Assembly (NCBI GenBank): GCA_017449185.1
Contig: JAFSJZ010000068.1
Location: forward strand, 21,423-85,422
DNA from: Oscillospiraceae bacterium
Lineage (GTDB): Bacteria > Bacillota > Clostridia > Oscillospirales > Oscillospiraceae
Length of the DNA: 64,000 nucleotides
Direction: 5' to 3'
The translations under genes were made by a program, and so were the position numbers. The first letter of the stretch is position 1; every line of letters begins with the position of its first letter. Below are positions 8,318 through 14,656 of this stretch, piece by piece. The notes under the pieces were generated by a model. The model searched no databases. It saw nothing but the letters and a program-made list of their open reading frames with translations, and was not told the DNA's origin.

Positions 8318-9157
8318 ATGGCAGAGAATGAGGAGCAAAGAGTGCATCTTTCCAAAGCGGAGCTTGGCGGCAACGAGAATATGTATCGTTTGCCCGGTTT
8401 GGACCGTTATGCGCTGCTGCCCGGCGATCACAAGCGTATCTCCCTTATGGCGCTTCAGTGGGATCGGGCGCAGGAATACGATCTCAAACGCGGATTTCGC
8501 GCAGCTACCGGTCTCTATAAGGGAGGTGCGATCTCTGCCTTTTCAACCGGCATGGGCGGCCCCAGCGCAGAGGATGTGATCTTGGGGATTGCAGCCTGCG
8601 GCGTGGACACCATGATTCGTGTAGGAACTACCGGTGCGCTTCAGGATGGAATGGAACTCGGTGATGTGGTCATAAACGATGCTTGCATCCGTATGGACGG
8701 CACATCTGCCGATTACATTCGCCCGGAATACCCTGCCGCAGCCTCCCCCGTCGTTACCTTGGCTTTGATTCAGGCTGCCGAAAGGCTCGGCGTGCGCTAC
8801 CATGTCGGTGTAGGATATACAGCCAGTTCATTCTATGCCGGGCAGTTCCGTCCCAGTTTCAACGGCTATAAGCCCAGCTGGATGGAAAAGGCTCTCGATG
8901 ATCTGGCAGCGGCGGGCGTGCTGAACTCTGAAATGGAGGGCGCTACCTTGTTTACTCTTGCCCGGATTTTTGGTCTGCGGGCAGGTATGTGCGCCTGTGT
9001 GGTCGCTCAGCGCAGGACAGGAGACTACGGCGGTACGGAGAATATCCGCAACGCCTGCCTTGTCGGCGCGGAAGCGATACACATCCTGCAGGAATGGGAC
9101 CGTCTCTGCGCCGAACACAAGCAGCTGTATTTTACGCCGGACCTGCTGATGCGATGA
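8318..9157 (+). CDS. Uridine phosphorylase-like nucleoside phosphorylase
   Basis: This 279-residue protein of the NP-I (PNP/UDP) family has the phosphate- and ribose-binding stretch MIRVGTTGALQDGMELGDVVI (about residues 105-125) and the SEMEGATLFTLA motif that holds the nucleoside ribose, followed by a CACVVAQRR segment. RVGTTGA is characteristic of uridine phosphorylases. The reaction would be nucleoside + phosphate to base + ribose-1-phosphate in the cytoplasm. AAGAAGGG precedes the ATG. Three further genes follow at short spacing, including a cytidine deaminase that would supply uridine from cytidine. Confidence 0.82.
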   Translation: MAENEEQRVHLSKAELGGNENMYRLPGLDRYALLPGDHKRISLMALQWDRAQEYDLKRGFRAATGLYKGGAISAFSTGMGGPSAEDVILGIAACGVDTMIRVGTTGALQDGMELGDVVINDACIRMDGTSADYIRPEYPAAASPVVTLALIQAAERLGVRYHVGVGYTASSFYAGQFRPSFNGYKPSWMEKALDDLAAAGVLNSEMEGATLFTLARIFGLRAGMCACVVAQRRTGDYGGTENIRNACLVGAEAIHILQEWDRLCAEHKQLYFTPDLLMR

Positions 9158-9170
9158 GGAGGAAATGCCG

Positions 9171-10229
9171 ATGAATGCAGATTTGTATGAAGGTCTCCCT
9201 TTTCTGGTCAGGCCTGAGAATGTTGCCCGATATGAAGAAGGGAAAGTATATATTCTCGATCGCCGCATATACCCGCAGGAAAAATCCTTTGTCTGCTGTC
9301 ACAGCTACGGAGAGGTTGCTCAGGCGATCGTCGACATGGTGACGCAAAGCGGCGGACCCTATTTTGCGGTTGCATGCGGGATGGCTCTGGCTGCTTTTTC
9401 TGTGCGTGAAAGGCCGGTTTCCGAACAGGAGTCAACAATGCAGGCGGCTGCGCAGGCTCTCGGCTCGGCTCGTCCCACAAACAATTCTATCCGTTATCTG
9501 TCTGAGCAGATCGTTTCGGTGGCAAGGAAAACCCTGGCTGAGGGTAAGGAGCTGCTGCCGCAGATGGAGATGATCGTGGAGGACGTATATCGCAGGAAGT
9601 ATGAGGACGCTCTCCGTTTGGGCGAGTATGCCGCCGCTCGTATACAAGATGGCGATTGCATCCTAAATCATTGCTGGGCAGAAACGTGCCTGATCTACAC
9701 GCTGCGCGCGGCACTGGCGGAGAAAAAAAGTCTCTCTGCCATATGCAGTGAAACCCGCCCCTATCTCCAGGGCGCGCGTCTTACCGCGGATGCAATTTCA
9801 GAGATGGGCATCCCCACTACCGTCGTCACCGATAACATGGTCGGCCGCGTGATGCAGGAAGGAAAAGCGCAGGTTTTCTTATCTGGGACCGACAGAGTAA
9901 CAAGGGACGGATACGTGTTCAACAAAGTCGGTACATTTCAGGCGGCTCTCTGCGCTCATTATTTCGGTATCCCTTATTATCCTCTTTGCCACGCACCGGA
10001 TCCTTCTGCCAAGACCTGGACCGATGTGCCGGTTGAACTCCGCCGGTCTGAGGAGAGCTTGTTCTGCATGGGCATCCGTACGGCCGCCGCGGGCGTGAAC
10101 GGCTATTATCCCGCCTTTGATGTGACACCTCCGGAGCTTGTCACCGCGATCATTACCGGCAAAGGAGTCTTTCTGCCCGGTGAAATCGAGCATTTTTTTG
10201 ACGTGAGACCCCAGGAAGGCGAATCATGA
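9171..10229 (+). CDS. MtnA/eIF2B-alpha-family sugar-1-phosphate isomerase
   Basis: The preferred start is ATG 9171 (352 residues), because AGGAGG at 9157-9162 lies only 2 bases from the alternative ATG 9165. The C-terminal half is clearly MtnA-like: catalytic Cys168 in ILNHCWAE, SETRPYLQGARLTA, Asp241 in SGTDRVTRDG followed by VFNKVGT, and YPAFDVTPPEL near the end. Homologues convert 5-methylthioribose-1-P to the ribulose-1-P form, or ribose-1,5-bisphosphate to ribulose-1,5-bisphosphate. Beside a nucleoside phosphorylase and a class II aldolase, the likely substrate is ribose-1-phosphate (inference). No methionine-salvage genes are nearby. Its end overlaps cdd by 4 bp. Confidence 0.8.
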   Translation: MNADLYEGLPFLVRPENVARYEEGKVYILDRRIYPQEKSFVCCHSYGEVAQAIVDMVTQSGGPYFAVACGMALAAFSVRERPVSEQESTMQAAAQALGSARPTNNSIRYLSEQIVSVARKTLAEGKELLPQMEMIVEDVYRRKYEDALRLGEYAAARIQDGDCILNHCWAETCLIYTLRAALAEKKSLSAICSETRPYLQGARLTADAISEMGIPTTVVTDNMVGRVMQEGKAQVFLSGTDRVTRDGYVFNKVGTFQAALCAHYFGIPYYPLCHAPDPSAKTWTDVPVELRRSEESLFCMGIRTAAAGVNGYYPAFDVTPPELVTAIITGKGVFLPGEIEHFFDVRPQEGES

Positions 10230-10636
10230 AGTACTATACAATCAGCGAAGAGGACCGTGAGCTGATCCGTCGGGGGATCGAGACGATCCGAATGTGTTAT
10301 GATCCTGTCAGGAAGCATCATCAGGTGGGCGCTGCGCTACGCTGTAAAAGCGGGAATATATACACCGGCGTCAACTGCAGCGGTATCCACGGTGCCTGTG
10401 CCGAGTATATCGTGATGGGCGCAGCCGTCACCGCCGGTGAAAAAGAATTTGATACGATAGTCGCCGTAAGGGAAACGGCTCCGAATTCTCTCTATGCTCC
10501 TTGCGGGAACTGCAGGCAGATGTTGTTTGAATACTGTCCGGATATCAAGGTCATCCTGAATGATGCGCAGGGCAACATAGTCAAAGTAACCGCTGCGGAT
10601 CTGCTTCCCTTTGCCTGGACAGCGGTAGACGAATGA
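10226..10636 (+). CDS. cdd: Cytidine deaminase
   Basis: This 136-residue protein has the normal length of tetrameric cytidine deaminases. The zinc site and general acid are Cys58-Ala-Glu60 (HGACAE) and Cys93/Cys96 in PCGNC. The N-terminal VGAALRCKSGNIYTGVN segment matches the family's substrate loop. It hydrolyses cytidine to uridine plus ammonia. The start codon overlaps the stop of the isomerase gene (ATGA), so the genes are translationally coupled. Together with the phosphorylase it would feed both cytidine and uridine into ribose-1-phosphate. Confidence 0.9.
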   Translation: MKYYTISEEDRELIRRGIETIRMCYDPVRKHHQVGAALRCKSGNIYTGVNCSGIHGACAEYIVMGAAVTAGEKEFDTIVAVRETAPNSLYAPCGNCRQMLFEYCPDIKVILNDAQGNIVKVTAADLLPFAWTAVDE

Positions 10637-10655
10637 AAAGAAAGCAGGAGGAAAG

Positions 10656-11306
10656 ATGAATCAGTTGGAACGGGACATGCTTGACAAAGCTGAAAGAATC
10701 GTAAGCTTCTCCATAAAATGCTATCGTGAAAAACTCTTTGCGGGAAAAAGCGGAAATCTCAGTCTCTTTGACCGCGAACGCGGCTTGATAGCCATTACTC
10801 CGGCGGGAAAGGATTACACGCTCATGCAGCCGGAGGACATCGTTTGGATCGATCTCTCCGGCGCGCGTGTAACAGGCTCCCGTGATCCTTCTTCCGAGTG
10901 GCGACTGCATGCGGAAATCTACAGAGCGTTTCCCGAGGTGAACGCCGTTGTTCACACACATTCCCCTTTCGCTACATCTTTTGCGCTCGGCGACAGTGGG
11001 ATCCCCCTTGTTTTGATCGAAATGGCCGGCAGCCTGGGCGGCGACGTGAAGGTTGCACCCTTTGCGATGCCGGGATCAGAAGCGGTGGGGCTGGGCGCCG
11101 TTTGTGCCCTCCGCGGCCGAAAGGCATGTCTGCTTCAAAATCACGGTATGGTTGCTGTGGGGCAGGATCTCAAGGAGGCTTACCTGAACGCCGTCTATAC
11201 GGAAGACGCTGCCAAGATCTATTCTTATGCTCTGCGGAACGGAAGCGTACACTATCTGAGCGAAGAGGATATTCTTGCCTTGAAAGCAGCGACGCAGGCC
11301 AAGTAA
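10656..11306 (+). CDS. Class II aldolase, L-fuculose/ribulose-1-phosphate aldolase family
   Basis: This 216-residue zinc aldolase of the FucA/AraD family has the phosphate loop SGNLS (residues 32-36), catalytic Glu81, zinc ligands His100 and His102 in VHTHS, and His163 in QNHG. Family members cleave ketose-1-phosphates to DHAP and a short aldehyde. Downstream of an MtnA-like isomerase, the natural substrate would be ribulose-1-phosphate, giving DHAP plus glycolaldehyde (inference). This parallels the known 5-deoxyribose disposal route, where an MtnA-type isomerase and a class II aldolase act in sequence. GGAGGAAAG precedes the start. The gene ends the operon. Confidence 0.85.
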   Translation: MNQLERDMLDKAERIVSFSIKCYREKLFAGKSGNLSLFDRERGLIAITPAGKDYTLMQPEDIVWIDLSGARVTGSRDPSSEWRLHAEIYRAFPEVNAVVHTHSPFATSFALGDSGIPLVLIEMAGSLGGDVKVAPFAMPGSEAVGLGAVCALRGRKACLLQNHGMVAVGQDLKEAYLNAVYTEDAAKIYSYALRNGSVHYLSEEDILALKAATQAK

Positions 11307-11370
11307 ACAAAGAAGAGCACAACAATGGCAGTTTATGGCCGTGCAAAGCGCTGCTTCCACAAAACGACAA

Positions 11371-11402
11371 AAAAGAGCCACCCCTCAGGGTGGCTCTTTT
11401 TT
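11371..11402. terminator. Bidirectional terminator shared by aldolase operon and tRNA-Val
   Basis: A perfect 13-bp stem, 11371-11383 with 11388-11400, closes a CTCA loop. It has A-runs on the left and T-runs on the right, so it can stop transcription from both strands. It serves the plus-strand operon ending at 11306 and the minus-strand tRNA-Val, whose CCA end abuts it. Confidence 0.9.
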
Positions 11403-11477
11403 GGTGGACGATACAAGACTCGAACTTGTGACCTCCCGCACGTCAAGCGGATGCGCTACCAGCTGCGCCAATCGTCC
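11402..11477 (-). tRNA. tRNA-Val (GAC)
   Basis: This 76-nt cloverleaf reads on the minus strand. The acceptor arms GGACGAT and ATCGTCC pair. The anticodon loop TTGACGT gives anticodon GAC (valine). The T loop is TTCGAGT and the 3' CCA is encoded. The last base of the CCA overlaps the terminator stem-loop. Confidence 0.95.
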
Positions 11478-11497
11478 GTTGCTTTGTCAGCTTGGTC

Positions 11498-11526
11498 ATT
11501 TTACTCTATCGTCCGGCGCTTGTCAA
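11498..11526 (-). promoter_or_regulatory. Promoter of tRNA-Val
   Basis: On the minus strand there is a perfect -35 box TTGACA (11521-11526), a 17-base spacer and a -10 box TAAAAT (11498-11503), about 20 bases upstream of the tRNA 5' end. Confidence 0.8.
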
Positions 11527-11716
11527 GCACTTTTTTACATCGCTCTGCTCTCTTCCCTCTCCGCAGTGCCGCCGTTCGGTGAACATAATGACAAATCAGT
11601 GATTATTATTCCCGTTTTTTGTAACCGTATTGTATCTAATTGTTCAATAATTTAGTAATTTTTCCTAAAAAAGCATGTTTTCCTCGAAAAAAAATTCGTT
11701 TTCATAATAAAAACGG

Positions 11717-11745
11717 TTGACATAAATTATTATGTGTGCTATTTT
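11717..11745 (+). promoter_or_regulatory. Promoter of the lipoprotein gene
   Basis: TTGACA at 11717-11722 and TATTTT at 11740-11745 are separated by 17 bases. The AT-rich stretch 11600-11716 upstream holds no gene. A small hairpin (CAGGAT-CTT-ATCCTG, 11753-11767, then seven Ts) follows in the leader, before the start codon at 11813. Confidence 0.65.
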
Positions 11746-11812
11746 TGGTACACAGGATCTTATCCTGCGTTTTTTTGCCGATTTTTCGGCAGGTCGGGAA
11801 AGGCGGAACAGC

Positions 11813-12769
11813 ATGAAAAAGAGCGGTATCTTTATCCTCATCATCGCTCTGTGCGTTCTGCTTGCCGCATGCGGCGAGCAGAAGGCATACGATGAGGCAT
11901 GCTCTCTTTTCGAAAACGGCCGCTATGCCGAGGCCATCGAGATGTTCCGCGCGCTCGGCCGGTTTTCCGACTCCTCCGACCGCGCCAAAATCGCCGAGAC
12001 GCGTCTGGAGCAGACCAGCTCCTGGCACGAGGGCAGCAAGAGCGAGACGGAACGCGCGCTGCGCTACGCCGACGCCTTCACCTTCCTCGAGGCCGGCCGC
12101 ACGCAGGAGGCCTATGAGGCCTTCGCCTCGCTGGGGCTCTACCGCGACGCGGCGGAAAAGCTTTCGCACTTCACGGTGCTGCGCGGCGTGCTCGTCGGCG
12201 AGGACGTGTACCGCATCAACGCGGGCGAGGACGTGCTGCGCGGCAGCGCCGCCTACAGCTACGGCGCGGACGGGCTCGCCGTGTCCCGCTCCGGCTTCTG
12301 CAAGCTGGACAAATACGGCTGGTTTGAGGATTTCAACTGCCATTACAGCTACGACGCGGAAGGCCTTCTCACGCGTATCGACGCGGTTAACGCCTCCGGC
12401 TCGCTGAGCTTCACGATCGAGTACGGCTATGACGCGAACGGCCGCCAGGTCAGCGAGGTCTATTCGGACAGCTGCGACACCAGACACGTGTTCCGGCGCG
12501 AATACACCTTTGTCGACGCGACCGACAGCTCCGACGGCTATACGCAGATCGTCGAATACGAGATGTTCAACGACATCGCCTATCCCCAGCGCTCCTGGCA
12601 GGAAAGCTACTGCGCCTTCGGCGCGGCCACGGAGAAGTGCGCCGATTACACGCTCGTCCACCACTACGGCCCTGACGGCAGACGCACCGACAGCGTTCAG
12701 CTGCTGCCCGACGGCGAGAGCTATGTGACGAGCTACCGCTATGACGACGTGTATATATACACGCCCTGA
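11813..12769 (+). CDS. Lipoprotein of unknown function with YD-repeat-like strands
   Basis: The ATG at 11813 opens a 318-residue precursor with a Lys-rich start, a hydrophobic core and the lipobox LLAAC. Residues of about 25-105 are helical and TPR-like (ACSLFENGRYAEAIEMF, YEAFASLGLYRDAAEKL). The second half has repeated beta elements, YSYGADGLAVSRS, YSYDAEGLLTRID and YGYDANGRQVSE, that resemble YD/RHS-type repeats. It is probably a surface-anchored protein that binds a partner or polymer. I do not recognise a family with known function. It is monocistronic, between its own promoter and a convergent gene. Confidence 0.7.
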   Translation: MKKSGIFILIIALCVLLAACGEQKAYDEACSLFENGRYAEAIEMFRALGRFSDSSDRAKIAETRLEQTSSWHEGSKSETERALRYADAFTFLEAGRTQEAYEAFASLGLYRDAAEKLSHFTVLRGVLVGEDVYRINAGEDVLRGSAAYSYGADGLAVSRSGFCKLDKYGWFEDFNCHYSYDAEGLLTRIDAVNASGSLSFTIEYGYDANGRQVSEVYSDSCDTRHVFRREYTFVDATDSSDGYTQIVEYEMFNDIAYPQRSWQESYCAFGAATEKCADYTLVHHYGPDGRRTDSVQLLPDGESYVTSYRYDDVYIYTP

Positions 12770-12785
12770 CGGGTACCAAATCCGA

Positions 12786-12834
12786 TAAAAAGACCGCCGG
12801 AAGGCTTTTCTTAAAAAAGGCCCTCCGGCGGTCT
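12786..12834. terminator. Terminator between convergent lipoprotein and rhomboid-like genes
   Basis: AAGACCGCCGG pairs with CCGGCGGTCTT around a T/A-rich loop. On the minus strand it is followed by TTTTTATC, so it mainly serves the minus-strand gene ending at 12855. Confidence 0.75.
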
Positions 12835-12854
12835 TGTCACGGTCCCCGAAGGGA

Positions 12855-13670
12855 TCATTCCGTAAAGTGGACGTGGTTGTTGATGTGGTCCTCGCAGAAG
12901 CAGTGATAGCCCGCGCAGCGCGAACAGTAGCGGAACTGCAGATCGGGATAGTCCGTGTCCGTGCGGCCGCAGACGGCGCACTTGTGGTGATAAAGCGCGT
13001 CCCGCTGCTCGCGGCGGATCCGCGCCGACTCCCTGCGGAAATTGATCGTCTGCGCGCTCGCTCTCTTCGGCAGGCGGCCGAGAAGCTCGCCCCCGCAGAA
13101 GAGCAGGAAGCCCAGGATCGCCACGACCGGCACGAGGTTGATCGGGAAGGGATTGCGGACGATCGCCAGGGCGAAGAAGACAGCGTCGAGGATGGCCAGG
13201 TACTTCATTTTGACTGGGATGATCATCATGAACAGCACCTGCATGTCCGGGAAATAGACGGCGAAGGCGAAGAACATCGCCAGATACACATAGGTCGCCG
13301 TGATGCTGACGGCATAGCCGCAGACGTACATCAGAAAGCCGCTGAGGATCGTCAGCAGCATGTTCACCAGCACATAGGCCGTGAAGCGGCCGCTGCCCCA
13401 GTACTGCTCGAGCGTGGTGCCGATCCAGTAATAGAACAGGATCGAGATGACGCCGAGCCACGAGGTGTCGTAGGGCACGAACAGAAAGCTGACCAGACGC
13501 CAGATCTGCCCGTGCAGCACGGCCGCGGCGCTGAACGAGAGATAGGAATACAGCACCCTGTTGATCAGGCCGATCACCCAGGCCGCTCCGCTTCCGAAGG
13601 CGAGAAGCCGGGCCAGCCCCGGGATGCCGAAGCGGGGATGCCGGTATAAAAACTTGTCGACGAGGCGCAT
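12855..13670 (-). CDS. Rhomboid-fold membrane protein with C-terminal zinc ribbon, no catalytic motif
   Basis: This 271-residue protein has about six membrane segments arranged as in rhomboids (LHGQIWRLVSFLFVP, then YYWIGTTLEQYWGSGRF). The catalytic GxSG of active rhomboids is absent; the matching region reads YVCGYAVSITATY. After the membrane part come a basic helix and a C-terminal CxxC/CxxC zinc ribbon (HHKCAVCGRT ... YCSRCAGYHCF). It is probably a pseudoprotease that binds membrane substrates, with a cytoplasmic zinc module. GGGGAGGGA precedes the start codon. The gene is transcribed alone and divergently from rlmB. Confidence 0.7.
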   Translation of the reverse strand: MRLVDKFLYRHPRFGIPGLARLLAFGSGAAWVIGLINRVLYSYLSFSAAAVLHGQIWRLVSFLFVPYDTSWLGVISILFYYWIGTTLEQYWGSGRFTAYVLVNMLLTILSGFLMYVCGYAVSITATYVYLAMFFAFAVYFPDMQVLFMMIIPVKMKYLAILDAVFFALAIVRNPFPINLVPVVAILGFLLFCGGELLGRLPKRASAQTINFRRESARIRREQRDALYHHKCAVCGRTDTDYPDLQFRYCSRCAGYHCFCEDHINNHVHFTE

Positions 13671-13756
13671 GGGATCCCTCCCCTTTCTTTACTGTTATCA
13701 TACCCTTCCCGACAGGCAAAGTCTATGCTTTTTTTGTAAATAGAACAATTTGTGCT

Positions 13757-13784
13757 TTGCGTTTTATAGATGTTGTGGTATAGT
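13757..13784 (+). promoter_or_regulatory. Candidate promoter for rlmB
   Basis: TTGCGT (13757-13762) and TATAGT (13779-13784) are separated by 16 bases in an AT-rich divergent spacer. The -35 box is weak. Confidence 0.4.
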
Positions 13785-13815
13785 AATATGAGATATTCTA
13801 TATATGGAGTTACCG

Positions 13816-14586
13816 ATGGCGGAAATACAGGACCGTGAACTGAAAAACGAAACGATCGAGGGCCGCAACGCCGTGATCGAGGCGCTGCGCGCAGGGCGGA
13901 GCATCGACAAGATCTACCTCGCGAAGGGCGAGGCGGACAAGACGCTCGGCCATATCGCCTCGAAGGCGCGCGAGAAGGGCGTCGTCGTCGTGGAATGCGA
14001 CCGGCGCAAGCTCGATTTCATGAGCGCCACGCATGCCCACCAGGGCGTGATCGCGCTGTGCGCCGTGCGGGAATACTGCACGCTCAAGGAGATTCTCGCC
14101 CTTGCGGAGGAGCGGGGCGAAAAGCCCTTCGTGATCGTCTGCGACGAGATCAGCGACCCGCACAACCTCGGCGCGATCATCCGCAGCGCGGAGTGCGCCG
14201 GCGCCCACGGCGTCGTGATCCCGAAGCGCCGCAGCGCGGGGCTGACCACGATCGTGGATAAGGCCTCGGCCGGGGCGGCGGAGCATATGCTCATCGCCCG
14301 CGTGCCCAACCTCTCTGCCGCGCTCGACACGCTCAAGAGCCGCGGACTCTGGGTCTACGGCACCGCGGCCGACGGAGCGAGCGGCCTGTGGGAGACCGAC
14401 TTCACCGGTCCCCTCGCCCTGGTCATCGGCTCGGAGGGCGACGGCATGGGCCGCCTGGTGCGCGAGAGCTGCGATTTCACCGTGAGCCTGCCGATGAAGG
14501 GCCGGCTCAACTCCCTCAATGCTTCCGCCGCGGCGAGCATCGTCATGTACGAGGTGCTGCGCCAGCGCAGCGGAGCGAGGGCATAA
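13816..14586 (+). CDS. rlmB: 23S rRNA 2'-O-ribose methyltransferase RlmB/TrmH family
   Basis: I prefer ATG 13816 (256 residues) because GGAG sits 6 bases upstream; an in-frame ATG at 13804 has no such site. The N-terminal substrate-binding domain (EGRNAVIEALRAGRSIDKIYLAKG) is followed by a SPOUT domain with motif 1 EISDPHNLGAIIRSAE, motif 2 LALVIGSEGDGM and motif 3 LPMKGRLNSLNASAA. These form the trefoil knot that binds S-adenosylmethionine. It methylates a ribose in 23S rRNA (G2251 in E. coli) or a related site. Confidence 0.9.
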   Translation: MAEIQDRELKNETIEGRNAVIEALRAGRSIDKIYLAKGEADKTLGHIASKAREKGVVVVECDRRKLDFMSATHAHQGVIALCAVREYCTLKEILALAEERGEKPFVIVCDEISDPHNLGAIIRSAECAGAHGVVIPKRRSAGLTTIVDKASAGAAEHMLIARVPNLSAALDTLKSRGLWVYGTAADGASGLWETDFTGPLALVIGSEGDGMGRLVRESCDFTVSLPMKGRLNSLNASAAASIVMYEVLRQRSGARA

Positions 14587-14656
14587 CATACCGGAAGCAG
14601 ACCGGGCCCGGGACGCGGCCCGAATCAGAGCATCCATCATCATGGGACGTGCGGAT

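Noticed and set aside
9171-10229. MtnA of the methionine salvage pathway
   Set aside because: No MtnB, MtnK, MtnW or MtnX-like genes accompany it. The neighbours are nucleoside enzymes, so a ribose-1-phosphate role is more likely.
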